From the NCBI RefSeq assembly GCF_003171515.1, contig NC_089399.1, positions 3,472,001 through 3,536,000 of the forward strand: a stretch of DNA of 64,000 nt, read 5' to 3'. This document shows positions 47,201 through 57,913 of this stretch, piece after piece. The notes beneath the pieces are model-generated. The model made no database searches, was not told the DNA's origin, and saw nothing but the letters and a program-made list of their open reading frames with translations. Origin of the DNA: Pyrenophora tritici-repentis (taxonomy: Eukaryota > Ascomycota > Dothideomycetes > Pleosporales > Pleosporaceae). How positions within the stretch are numbered: position 1 is the stretch's first letter; every line of letters starts with the position of its first letter. The translations under genes were made by a program, and so were the position numbers.

Positions 47201-47887
47201 TGTTACGAACCTGTGGGAAGGGGCACGGCGGTTAAGTTAAGGAGCGTCGGCGGGATAGCTGACCCCTCCATATGTGACACGGGAACTTAATCACGTGACC
47301 TCCTCGGCTTGGCATGCACGAGGAAAGGTCTTGGCACACTCCTCGTACATACGCCACCGAGGAGTACTCCTCGCGCGTCAGCCACCGAGGAATCCTCGGA
47401 CTCCTCTGAGCGAGGACAGCGAGCACCATAGGTATTGTGAAGGTCGTCCGAAGATGATCTTGGGTTGGTTCTCGGGGATAGAGTGATGCGATGGACACGA
47501 GGGTGTATAGCACGATTGGTAGATCGATGTAATATACGGGGAGTTGAGAATCAAGTACTAATCCTTAGATTTCGAAGTTGAACACAATGAACCGTAAGGG
47601 CTCATTGCCTATTGTTATATACTAACGAATGTCCTATGTCCTATACGTCCTACGTTGTCCTACACTGTCCCATGCGTGGGACATCGTGGTACATCGTGGG
47701 ATTCCTTGGGACACACGTGACATGTCCCATGTTGGCGTTCCGCCAAGCTTTGTGGGATGCGGGGCAGGCTTACGTCATTGGTCCTTGTACACCTTTGTAC
47801 GCCTTTGTCTGAGAAGGGATTCCGACAAGGTCTCCATCCTTCTGCCCTTCATATCTTGCACTGTGTCCTCTCCTTAGGTTCGTAACA
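47201..47887 (-). repeat. Gypsy 3' LTR (687 bp)
   Basis: The ends are perfect 12-bp inverted repeats, TGTTACGAACCT at 47201 and AGGTTCGTAACA ending at 47887, with TG...CA termini. An internal 308-bp part (47436-47743) is matched without gaps by 62559-62866 in the 5' LTR. On the left it abuts the pogo remnant. Confidence 0.9.
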
Positions 47888-47903
47888 CTATCCTCCCTCT
47901 CCT
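47888..47903 (-). other. Gypsy polypurine tract
   Basis: Read on the minus strand, AGGAGAGGGAGGATAG lies directly before the 3' LTR, the position of the plus-strand DNA priming site in LTR retrotransposons. Confidence 0.75.
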
Positions 47904-48001
47904 AATCTCATGTCCTCATGAGCTGACGTGTCATGGTTTCCAGAAGTACCGCCCATCGTCATACCCTTGGTGACCGAATCAACCTAGTCGGTACAATCGC
48001 G

Positions 48002-48502
48002 ATGGTGTCTTGTCAATATTGTGCGAAGCGGGGGCTCGAGTGTCGGATGTCGTCGTTAAAGAAAGAATGTGGAAATTGTTATCGCAACGGTGTGAAGTCG
48101 TGCGTTCCTGTGGAAGTTCCTGTCCCGAACTTTGAAAAGTTGGACAAGGAGATGGCGCGTCTTGAACAACAAGAGGCCGAAGCGGATGCTGCAGAGTCTG
48201 CGGCATTGGATGCTTTGATGGCTGCGCGTGCGAAGAAGGATCGTCTTCGCAAGCAGCGTAAGCAGTTAAAGCGTCGTGAGCAAGAATGGGTTGATGAGTC
48301 GGGAAAGTTTGTTGAGGATATCGAGGCGTTGGAAGCGGTCGAGGCGTTGAATCGAGAGGTAGCGCATCTGGAAGACGGTCTTATGCCTGGTACTTTGGCA
48401 TTGGATTGGGGCGTCTTCATGCCTACTTTCTCTGGGGATGATTCCGAGTTCGCCGGTCTTGATTACGGTGGTACTGCGCAAGTAGCTGGCGGCAGTTCGT
48501 AA
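48002..48502 (+). CDS. Antisense ORF within Gypsy: Cys-rich cluster plus coiled coil
   Basis: The frame starts at ATG 48002 (or in frame at 47933) on the strand opposite to gag-pol, between the end of pol and the 3' LTR, and overlaps the end of pol by 80 bp. The first 40 residues contain C-x2-C-x6-C and then C-x2-C-x7-C (CQYCAKRGLEC, CGNCYRNGVKSC), six cysteines spaced like a fungal Zn2Cys6 or similar zinc cluster. A long Glu/Ala/Arg/Lys coiled coil follows (LEQQEAEADAAESAALDAL, KKDRLRKQRKQLKRREQEW), then an acidic tail with FMPTFSGDDSEF. The design of DNA-binding cluster, coiled coil and acidic tail resembles a small transcription factor. Its role in the element is unknown. Confidence 0.7.
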   Translation: MVSCQYCAKRGLECRMSSLKKECGNCYRNGVKSCVPVEVPVPNFEKLDKEMARLEQQEAEADAAESAALDALMAARAKKDRLRKQRKQLKRREQEWVDESGKFVEDIEALEAVEALNREVAHLEDGLMPGTLALDWGVFMPTFSGDDSEFAGLDYGGTAQVAGGSS

Positions 48503-49398
48503 GGTTTGTGTCCGGTTCCCAAGTGTTCTCGCTGTCTGGGTATCCTAACCATTTGACTAGGTATTCTGTGCCGTTGTCCACAACTCTGTGTGTGACAATG
48601 TTCTCGACTTCAAATTCGTTTTCTTCTTCCGTTTCGTAGTGGAAGGTTTTCTGTAATGGCGTATCTGGGTGTGCTGGTTCTAAGAGGCTTACATGGAACC
48701 TGGGATGTATTTTAGCGTCTGGTGGAAGGTCGAGTGTGTACGTAACTGGTCCTTTCCGATTGAGAATCAAAAATGGTCCGACTTTGACGTTGTCGAGTCC
48801 TTTGCTTGGTCGTTTCGTGCGAAGATTCTTCGTACGTAGATAAACTTTATCCCCCTCTTTAGCTGAGGTGCCATTTTTCGTTTCTTGTTGACATATGAAA
48901 TGCTTTGTCGTTGTGCTGTCTCGAGTTTGCTCTGTAGCAACTCATGTACTGCCTTCAGCTCCTCGGCTGTGGCGATAGCTGCTTCCGTTTTCTGGCTTGG
49001 AAGTGTGCGTGTAAAGAGATTTGGGTGTCTCCCGTGGTTTGCATAGAACGGAGTTTGTCCTGTAGACTCTGAAAGCTTGTTATTGTATGCCATTTGTGCC
49101 ATAGGCAGAAGCGAAACCCAGTTGGTTTGCTGATAATTGACGTATATCCTGAGATATGCTTTCATGGTTCTGTTCGTTCTTTCTGTCTGTCCGTCTGTCT
49201 GCGGATGAAACGCTGTTGATAGCTTGCGTTTTGTACCGATCGCGGCCAAAAGTGTCGTCCAAAAGTTTGAAGTGAAGAGCTTGTCTCTGTCGCTTATAAT
49301 TGACTTTGGGATGCCGTGATGTCTGATGATTCGATCGTTGATGATGTGAGCCAGATGTACTGCCGTGAAATCGTTTCTAAACGGGATGTACTCTGCTT
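48423..49398 (-). pseudogene. Gypsy pol, C-terminal half of integrase and chromodomain (frameshifted)
   Basis: From the Copia-1 junction (49398) the integrase core continues: AEYIPFRNDF, HGIPKSIISDRDKLFTSNFW (second Asp) and TAFHPQTDGQTERTNRTMK (Glu of the DDE triad). At 48851-48855 a run of five G (C on the plus strand) shifts the frame; with six G the GPY/F-like region (VGPFLILNRKGPV) would read on. Downstream is a chromodomain, YLVKWLGYPDSENTWEP, as in chromoviruses, which guides integration to modified histones. The shift would stop this copy from making a full integrase. Confidence 0.85.
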
Positions 49399-49554
49399 TG
49401 TAACGGTTTGGGCCATGCCAAGACCTATTCTGGTACAAGTTGGGTACTGCTCTCGCTACCACACTTCGTACATCCCACATTCATATATATAGCTGCCCTC
49501 CTTCATAGCTACTCCGACAATGCAATCCCCCTCTTCCTCGTTCCCACCGCTACA
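49399..49554 (+). repeat. Copia-1 5' LTR
   Basis: 156 bp, TG...CA ends, TATATATA at 49484-49491 as a likely RNA polymerase II TATA box. Identical by eye to the 3' LTR. Confidence 0.92.
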
Positions 49555-49567
49555 GTTATGAGCCCGG
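49555..49567 (+). other. Copia-1 primer-binding site (initiator-tRNA anticodon arm type)
   Basis: GTTATGAGCCC directly follows the 5' LTR. It is complementary to GGGCUCAUAAC, the anticodon arm of initiator tRNA-Met. Copia-type elements are known to prime from an internal initiator tRNA-Met fragment rather than its 3' end, which fits. Confidence 0.7.
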
Positions 49568-49678
49568 CTTGCCGTTAATCGACTGCATTCACATCCCGCT
49601 TTAGTTAAGACTTACTGTTATAATTAGTCTAACAGTAGACGTCTATCTTAACGACAGCAGTTATCATCAGCTATCGCC

Positions 49679-52600
49679 ATGGCTACGATGAATAGTGATC
49701 TTCTGATCACGAAGACGACGGTGATTCTCGATCAACCGTCAGATTGGCAGAAGTGGATCTTCCTGCGCAAAGATAGCGCGCAGCGGAACGATCTATGGGC
49801 GTACGTTAACCCTAACGTTGCGACAGAAACAGTACTCAAGCTCGAAGATGAGAAGCCTGCGAAGAAAGAAGCAGGAGTTTTCTACGGACGAGGCCGAACG
49901 GCCGGCATGGTTTACGACCTCGAGCATCTCGATGAGCACGAATACCGGAAGTACTCAGCCTGGTACACTAGTTACCAGAAGGAACTAACAAAGTTCGAAA
50001 AGAAAGAACTCGCTTTAAGGCAGTTCAACAGCGAGATCGCGACAACGATCTCAGAGCGTCGACTTCATTGGATCATGAATCTAGATACGCCGCACGCACG
50101 ATTGAGGAAACTCAAGAACCAGCTCTGTCCATCGACAGCAGAGCGAGAGACTCAGCTACTCTCGCAATACCTGGCGCTTCGCAAGATGCCAAAGCGCGCC
50201 AACATTGAATCCTGGCTTGATAGCTGGGAGGAGCTCCTTGAGCTTATGGCCGCGGCTGAGATGGCAGAAGTGAAGGGTACAAGGGCACAGCGGGACTTTC
50301 TCGACTCGGTGCAATCGACTGATGATTCATGGGCTACATCACAAAGGATTAGCATGATCGCAAAGCAAGAGGAAGGAGAGTCCTTCTTACCAGCGGTTGA
50401 TCTTGTGGGGCGATTTCGACTATACTATCGGCAAACGAAACCAGTGGCTTCAACGCTGGGAACCTTTGCGGCGTTAGGCGACCCACAGGAAATATCACAG
50501 GATACTGATAAGTTTCGAAAGATTAACTGCCTGTGTGGAGAGAAGCATCGCTTTATTGATTGTCCGTACGTCAACTCAGCAAAGCGTAGCTCTGGATGGA
50601 AGGCGGATTCAGATATGAAGAAGAAATTCGATACTATCCGAAGCAGAGGCGAAGGCAGCAGAATCTCAGCTGTATTAAGATCAGTAGAAGCAAAGCTCGC
50701 TAAGCAAGCTCAGCAGAGTAAGCCTCAGTCAGCTGCCTTTGACGATGGAAGCACGAAAAGTGGTCGAAGCTCAAATGCTTGTCTCCAAGTAGAGGCTACT
50801 CAGCAGTCTCCATCGCTGCTAACGCGATGGATACTCGACCCAGGATCGAACCTTCACGTGTCTAATCATCGAAATTCGACTTGGCGTAAGCTTGCAGATG
50901 CTAACGCCCATGACGAGATCTTAGCTGGAGGTCAGCGTATTCCGATCAAGGAATGGGGTGAGGTTGAGATCATGATCAACACGCCTCACGGAACATCCCA
51001 AATTAAGCTTACTTGGGTAGCGTATATCCCGAGCTTCTTTACCTCTCTTGTCGCTCTCTCACGATGCCGTACGATGGGAATTGAGTTCGACTCAGGTCGA
51101 GACTGCCTATACCAGAAGTCGCCAAAGAACGTCGTGTGTAAGCTTAGTCCCGAAGGAGGGCATTGGCTGATGGATTCGGACGAAAATGAGAGACCGCGTG
51201 TAGAAGACCTGCAGTCTACGAGTGTAGCAGAGTCTACAAGTGTAGCAGAGTCTGTTAATGCAGCAGAAAAGAGAAGGATTCAAGCGGTGAAACCATCGTA
51301 CGCTGATCGACGACCGCTTGAGCTAACGGCGGAGGAAGCCCATGAGATTTGGGGCCACCCGAGCGCTAAGGTTATCTCAAAGCTCGAGCAGGGTGTCGAT
51401 GGTGTAAAGATTAAAGAAGGCACAATAGCGCCAACTTGGGAGACCTGTACGACATGTATTGAAGCAAAGCTTCATAAGTTCAAGAGCCGAAGGCCTCCGC
51501 GAGAACCAGCCACCCGACCATTCGAAAGATTGGCTATCGATCTCGTACAGCTGCGTGAGACAGGCGAGCGCTGCTATAACGGTGACGTTTGGCTATTCCA
51601 TGCGGTGTGCCAGAATTGCAAGCTTCACCTAGCCGCATGCCTACCAAACAAGTCAGCACCAATGCTCTTAACGGCAGTCGAGCGCTTGCTAGCACGAATT
51701 AAGACTCAGTATGGTGTCAAGGTTCGTGCAGTGAAAATCGACGGCGAGCGAGGATACAGCCTACTACATCAGCTCTTTCTTAACCGAGGTATTGAGATTG
51801 AAACAAGAGCTCCGTACACTGAGGAGCAGAACGGCCTCATCGAGCGCGCTGGCTCAACAATAATCGTCCGAGCTCGCGCAATCCGAATTGGATCCGGTCT
51901 GCCCAAGGAGCTGGCCAACGAGTGCGTCATGACCGCAGTATATCTACTCAATCGAACACCAGTCGAGTCTCTTGGCTGGAAGACGCCTTATGAAGTCGCA
52001 GGTGGACACAAGCCTTCGATGGCTCACCTAAGCAAGATAGGCGCACAGGCGTACTACCTCAACACCAAGCTGAAGCGTGGCGACAAGATGGAGTCTCGAG
52101 CGCTTATCGGCCACTTAGTTGGATACGATTCCACCAACATTTTCAGGATATGGCTCCCAGAGTCACACACTGTTATCCGCACCCGAGACGTCGTATTTCG
52201 TCCGAATACAAGATACGATGGCAGAACAGTCTACGCAGATTTGAGGGTGGCACGTACAGTAAAGACAGTACTTGATATCGCCGACTACGAAGGCGAGATA
52301 GAGGAACTAGAGATTAGTGAGCTTCTAGAGCTCGCTGCTCCGCTTGGTTTGCATGGCACTGAGATCCTAGAAGAGGATGAAGCACATAATCAGTTGATAG
52401 AAGAGCTATTACAGCAGTCAGCGAAAGGGGATCAGAGCCTACCAACGCCTGAGGGCACACCTGCAAGATCGATTGACCCAGGAGGATTATCAGTCTCGCC
52501 CGATGCGAGAGGAAGGAGAAGTAGGGCCGCGAGCGTTGAAGAAGAGATTAGCTTGCCAAAGGGCTACGAGCCAGTGCAAGGGGGTCAAGAGGCGCCGAAT

Positions 52601-52954
52601 CGTCGCGAAAACAACGCGCCAAGGCGGACGGATCCTGCCATTACGTCAGATAACATCGTTGCCGGTAAACGTACTAGAGGCAGCGCTCATGCGGCGTATC
52701 TCTCCACTTTCGCAGTAACATATCTATCGACCTTTGCCTCAGCAATCAATCCGGTTAAAGCACGAGAGCTTCACGAGCCTAAGAAGGTTCGCCTCCATCG
52801 AGACCATCTTCCACCTCCACCGAAACGTTGGTCAGATCTCGAACGCCATCCGTTTGGCAACCGTTTCAAGCTTGCAGCACAAGCTGAAATGGACGATATA
52901 GTAAGAAAGGGCTGTTTCAAGCCAGAAGCTCACGAAGAAGGCGTCGCCGAGGGT
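49679..52954 (+). CDS. Copia-1 polyprotein, first part: gag, protease, integrase
   Basis: 1092 codons from ATG 49679 to the hAT-2 target site. Gag (about 1-300) ends in an unusual zinc-knuckle-like CLCGEKHRFIDC. The protease active site is RWILDPGSNLHVSN (DPGS in place of DTG/DSG). The integrase zinc-binding HHCC is in EIWGHPSAKVISKL...CTTCIEAKLH. The catalytic DDE residues are in LAIDLVQL, VKIDGERGY and EEQNGLIERAG. The frame would continue past the insertion into the reverse transcriptase. No internal stops occur. It functions, when joined, as the replication polyprotein of this fungal retroelement. Confidence 0.92.
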
Positions 52955-55900
52955 CACAGATGTCAATGAGCAAGCTGAGCGAGCTCAGCCAATTGGCTTG
53001 CTCAGCCAATTGAGCGGAGGCCAGCAGCTCGCTCGGCTCGCTCGGATTGGCTGAAACAGGGCTGTCAGCTCGCTCGGCTTGATGGGCTCAGTCCCAATTA
53101 GGAAAGTTATATAGAAACCTTGGTGTTGAGTTTCTCAGCTAATATCCCACTTATGTACACCGTATTTCGCGTCCATCTCCTCATCGCTGATAGCCTCCTT
53201 TACAGGCACCTCACCAGTGCCAAATCCAGCTCTTATCCATCGTCGATCGCACTGTATTGCTGCTAGAAGTTGCGGAGAAATGCTGTGCCGACGGGGCTCG
53301 AGGAGGTCACCCAGCTCGCTGAATAAGCGCTCACACTCACAGCTTGAGCCTGGGATTGATAGCATGTCGATAGCAAATTTGCTAAGGCTGGGGTAGCGAT
53401 CGCGGAGTCCTACCTAGTATTTTATAGGGTCAACGCCCTCGCTAGCGATCGGTTCGCTGCGTTTCCAAGCCTTATATTTATCCTCCTCGTTCTCCGTAAG
53501 CCCTACCAGCTTAATAAAGCTGTTAATAGCGTCGTCTATATTATTGTGCCGAACTTTAGGGCGTAAGCGCGGCTTCGGTAAGCTTTTGTACTCCGCCCAC
53601 AAATGTTGAAACTTGCGGTTGCTGCTCTCTAGCTAATTAGGCTTATCCGCCCACGCTGCGTTAAGGTAGCTTTTGTAGCGAGGATAAAGGATTGTAGCAG
53701 CATAGTAAGCTAGCGAGAGGTCGAGCTTATTGTAGTACTCGCGGGCTTTAACTAGGGCAGCGCGAAGGTTGATAGCAAGGTGGTCTTTAGGTGACTCTGT
53801 ATGCTCATTATGAATGACGTCTTTATAGCTTTACAAGCGGTCCTTATAGACTCTAAGTAAGTATTTAAATACTAGAATAACCTCAGCGATTGCTCTAAAA
53901 GCACCGCTTTTGCCGCGGCCTTTAAGCCGTTTTGTAGCTTGTTTCAGTGGCCTAAGCACATCAATATACTCAGCAATCACCTACCAGTTATGGGCATTGA
54001 TCCTATCAGACCTCATCCAATCCGGCGCTGCAGGTAGCTTGTTGTTACGACTTCGGGCGTACGCGTCTTCAGTTTCAATCTTCTAAATATAGTAGTTGGC
54101 GTACCTATTAACCGCTAATTGCAACTTAACAGCGCGCTTAAAACACGAAACGTAAGAGTTCTAGCGAGTAACAACTAGCTTAACAGGCTCCTTGATTTTG
54201 TGCTGTTCTGTTGGCGCGTTAACAGGCTAGTCCCTAATAGCGAGCTTCTAATACTTCTTAAAAAGAGCGTACTGTTGTGGTGTTTTAATGTAGTTAATAA
54301 CCGCGAGAAGCACTCCTAATGGTCCATCGCCTCGCCAAGTAGCTATGTTCTCAGCTTCGTTCACGCGCTTAGTCTCCTCATTATCGTAGGACTCTTTCTC
54401 CTCACCCCAGAGTAGCATCTAGCTAATAAGATTAAGCGTATAAGGACCGCAGCGAAGGCGACGCTTAGTAGCGCTAAAGCCTATCTGCAAGGCGAGAGTG
54501 TTAATCGTAGTGTTGTTGTTATGTGCGTTATTGAGGACGAAGTAACCGAGCTTGCCCACAGTAATTTCGAACTGCTTAAATATTGCTATTACGACCTTAG
54601 CCATAGCCTCGCTAGTGTGGGCACCTGTTAGTTGTAGGAGCGCAATAGGCAAGTCCCTGAGCTCGCCAGAGCTATCAACGTAGTAGGCGACGATACCTAA
54701 GTAACCACGCTTGCCACCTTTTGTCGTCTATCCGTCAAAGCTTATATAGACTTTGCTCATTAATTCTAAAAGGCTTACGATAACCTTTGGTAACAGGTAG
54801 TTGTACAAGCGTATAACGTATCGTAAGACGCTGTTATAAGATGCCCACAAGGCTCGTTCTGCCTCTACGCTAGCTAATTGTATTATATTGCGAAAAGACG
54901 ATAATTCGAATTGTGAGAGTGGGAGGTTATTTTCGACGAGCTAGGTGACGGCCGCAAGCCTAAACTCTTGTATATTAAAGTTAGTAAGCTCGTTGGTAAC
55001 AGCCTAAGAGCAGCCCTTCTAAAGGGCGCGTTCGAGGAGAGTTTCTTTCTAAGGAGCGACGGTAGTGCGCTTACTTAGAGGCTTCAAGCTATAACCTTTC
55101 TTGTCTTCTCCGAGATAACGTGCTGGCGCTGATAGAGACTGCGAGACGTCATGTATGCCACGGCCAACAGTAGTGAACTTGTGCTTATAGCAATAGTGGC
55201 AGATCCACGTAACTTTTGCGACGTTGCTGCGCAAGGCGATGCGATAGCCATGGCTGTATACCTAGCTTGCTCGGTTCGAAAGTAATGTAGGCGGCTTGCA
55301 GTGCTTTAGGTAGCGACTCCAATTAAAGCCGTCGTATTTGTCCTCTACCTATACGAAACCCTCGTCGACAGCCTCGCTAGCTGCTCCTAAAGCTGCAACA
55401 GTGGCATGCTCGCTGCCCTTAGGTGGTGGGATAATCGTCTCTTCGGCGCGCGACTCTCGGAGGGTCGCTTCAAAATTTGGTGCTTGTGGCGCGGCGACGA
55501 GAGCTTGACGCGGCGACAGCGGTGGAGGAGGTGGAGATAGTGAGAATGGCTAAGTATCGACTAGCACAGGTTAGCTGGCAGTCCCGCGATAACGCGCTGC
55601 GACTCTAGGGCGCTTCGAAGTTGTCGCGATTTCTAGAGCATTAACGCGTGTTCTTTTTGCTAGCATTATAGCAACGGCGAGGTAGATAATAGCTGCAAAT
55701 AGAGACGCGTTGGTGGAGTATAGGTGAGTGTGGTGGGTGATAAGTAGTAAGTGAAGTGTCGCAGAAGGAGAATATTGTTGCTAGGCCGTTAGCCGGAAAT
55801 TTAGTAGCTTATTTGCTAGAAATATAGCAAAAAAGAGTGTATTTTAGGTTATAACTAGGTTTCGAACTTACGCACTACACCTAAAAATCATCGTGAGATT

Positions 55901-56095
55901 GCCTCTCCACCAAGTCCTTCAGCCCCAAGTTTCTAACCGCTCCATCCAACCAAGCTAAGCAAGCTGACTGAGCGAGCGCCTATCCCTAAGCTCGCTCGGC
56001 TTGCAAGCGCGCACTGCGCGCTCAGCTCATTCGGCTTGGTCAAAACGTCCAAGCCGAGCGAGCTGAGCGAGCCGGCTCGCTCGTTGACAAGTATG
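52955..56095 (-). mobile_element. hAT-2: degenerate hAT transposon inserted in Copia-1 (3141 bp)
   Basis: An 8-bp target duplication CCGAGGGT flanks it (52947-52954 and 56096-56103). The imperfect terminal inverted repeats are CACAGATGTCAATGAGC at the left and CATACTTGTCAACGAGC (reverse complement) at the right. Subterminal regions are packed with GCTCGCTCGGCT/AGCCGAGCGAGC words in both orientations. The internal transposase, on the minus strand, is destroyed by stops. Confidence 0.88.
53135..55666 (-). pseudogene. hAT-2 transposase, stop-riddled
   Basis: Reading on the minus strand from ATG 55666 (MLAKRTRVNALEIATTSKRP), stops TAA and TAG appear within 50 codons where CAA/CAG (Gln) would fit. 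Recognisable pieces follow in order: a BED-type finger start WICHYCYKHKF (about 55200), a core segment LGYFVLNNAHNNNTTINTLA with Asn where the catalytic Asp belongs (about 54530), RRLRCGPYTLNLI, and the hATC domain SCECERLFSELGDLLEPRRH (about 53340). The catalytic change and many stops mean it makes no active transposase. Confidence 0.85.
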
Positions 56096-56103
56096 CCGAG
56101 GGT

Positions 56104-57624
56104 GAGATACTGCCGCTAATGTGGGTGTTTACCTACAAATTCGATGAAGACGGCTATCTCACGAAGTTCAAGGCACGCTTAGTTGTAAGAGGAGACTTAC
56201 AACAGATATACGAGGACACATATGCGGCTACACTAGCAGCTCGGATCTTCCGATTCCTTGTTGCTCTAATGGCTGCCTTTGGCCTAAAGGCCTTCCAGTA
56301 TGATGTACTGAATGCGTTTCTAAACGCAAAAGTCGACCGTAAGATCTACGTACAGACACCAGAAAGTTACGTTGATCAATTTGGTCCGCTACTACGGTTG
56401 TGGCGAGCCTTGTATGGTCTGAAGGAAGCGCCGCTGTTATGGTACAACGATCTCTGCACTTCACTGCGGAAGATGGGACTTAAGCCAGTGCCAGGCATCC
56501 CATGTTTGTTTACAAACGAAAAGCTTATTGTCTTCTTCTACGTTGACGATATTGTGGTTCTGGTTCGACCAGAAGATCTCGCAGCTCATGAAGAGTTTGA
56601 GCGTGCGCTTAAGGATCGATACGAGATACGTTGCTTAGGTAAGCTTGGTTGGTTCTTAGGCATCCGCGTCGTACGCGATGAAGAGCAAGGGAAAGTTTGG
56701 CTGTTACAGGACTCATTTGTCGACAAGGTCGCTGCCAACTTCAAACTGCAGAAGAAATCCGGACGATACCCAGCAACTCCGCTGAATGAGGGGCTAGGCC
56801 CGAGTGATGAAGAACCAAACGCCGAGCTTACGAAGGAGTTTCAGAGCCTTACTGGCTCACTAGCATTCATCTCATGTATCACTAGACCGGACGTTGCGAA
56901 AGCGCACTCAGTGCTCGCACAGCATCTTCAGAATCCAAACCAAAAGCATCTCGCTGCCGCCAAACACGTTTGGGAGTACCTGATTGGTACTCAGTACTAC
57001 GCTATCTGCGCTACAGCACTTCGAACCGAGAGTGCGTCGTATATCACAGAGGGTGAAGCAAATGAGGCAGGAGTGGAACCGTTGTTCTTTGGTGCCTCTG
57101 ATGCTGCCTTTGCCGACAATCTCGAGACGCGCAGAAGCTCGCATGGCTTTATGTTCAAGCTATACGGGATGCCGATTGACTGGAAGGCTACAGTGCAACG
57201 CTCAGTCACAAAGTCAACTACTGAAGCAGAGCTGATGGCTCTCTCTATTGCAGGGGCTGAGATGGAGTGGTGGCAACGCGCGTTCAAGAACGTTAAGTTT
57301 GAGCTCGAGTTCACACCACAGCTCTTGTGTGATAACACAGCCACGGTTGATATCGTTACTAAGAGAGAAGATCGGCTTCAGACAAAGCTTCGTCATGTGG
57401 ATACTCATCAGATGTGGCTCCGCCAGGAAGTCGAGCAGAAGCGAATACAGGTCAATTGGGTGCCTACAGATCAGATGCCCGCAGATGGTTTGACCAAGGT
57501 ACTACCTCGTCAAAAGCATGAGAGTTCTGTCAAGCAATTAGGGCTTGAAGATATCCGGAGTATTATTACTCCAAGAGAAAATAAGGAAGCAGAGAAGGGA
57601 GTTAAGCTTTCAGCGTGGAACTAG
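56104..57624 (+). CDS. Copia-1 polyprotein, second part: reverse transcriptase and RNase H
   Basis: 506 codons plus stop, in frame with the first part across the hAT-2 site. RT motifs are FDEDGYLTKFKARLVVRGD, QYDVLNAFLNAKVDRKIYVQ, LYGLKEAPLLWYNDL and the catalytic FFYVDDIVVL (YVDD box). RNase H features include FGASDAAFADNLETRRSSHG, TKSTTEAELMALS and LLCDNTATVDI. All catalytic acidic residues are present. The part alone lacks a start of its own. Confidence 0.92.
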   Translation, partial: EILPLMWVFTYKFDEDGYLTKFKARLVVRGDLQQIYEDTYAATLAARIFRFLVALMAAFGLKAFQYDVLNAFLNAKVDRKIYVQTPESYVDQFGPLLRLWRALYGLKEAPLLWYNDLCTSLRKMGLKPVPGIPCLFTNEKLIVFFYVDDIVVLVRPEDLAAHEEFERALKDRYEIRCLGKLGWFLGIRVVRDEEQGKVWLLQDSFVDKVAANFKLQKKSGRYPATPLNEGLGPSDEEPNAELTKEFQSLTGSLAFISCITRPDVAKAHSVLAQHLQNPNQKHLAAAKHVWEYLIGTQYYAICATALRTESASYITEGEANEAGVEPLFFGASDAAFADNLETRRSSHGFMFKLYGMPIDWKATVQRSVTKSTTEAELMALSIAGAEMEWWQRAFKNVKFELEFTPQLLCDNTATVDIVTKREDRLQTKLRHVDTHQMWLRQEVEQKRIQVNWVPTDQMPADGLTKVLPRQKHESSVKQLGLEDIRSIITPRENKEAEKGVKLSAWN

Positions 57625-57705
57625 AGTATTTTTTTATTTATTTCCGTTATTTTCACATCTCTAGTTATGGTCAGCTACTTGCTGAGAGCCGTATCTGAGA
57701 GGGTG

Positions 57706-57861
57706 TGTAACGGTTTGGGCCATGCCAAGACCTATTCTGGTACAAGTTGGGTACTGCTCTCGCTACCACACTTCGTACATCCCACATTCATATATATAGC
57801 TGCCCTCCTTCATAGCTACTCCGACAATGCAATCCCCCTCTTCCTCGTTCCCACCGCTACA
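57706..57861 (+). repeat. Copia-1 3' LTR
   Basis: 156 bp identical by eye to 49399-49554, preceded by a short purine stretch GAGAGGG. TSD TGCTT follows at 57862. Confidence 0.92.
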
Positions 57862-57913
57862 TGCTTGCTTGGTGAATCGATCGATTACAACGAGTATTGC
57901 GTTGTATCCTATG

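Larger units (their letters stand above)
49399..57861 (+). mobile_element. Copia-1: complete Ty1/Copia retrotransposon (8463 bp with nested hAT-2)
   Basis: Two 156-bp LTRs (49399-49554 and 57706-57861) begin TGTAACGG and end CCGCTACA and appear identical. They are flanked by a 5-bp target duplication TGCTT (49394-49398 and 57862-57866). Gene order gag-PR-IN-RT-RNaseH is that of Copia. It lies within the integrase region of the Gypsy element, in the opposite orientation. The identical LTRs argue for a recent insertion. Confidence 0.95.
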
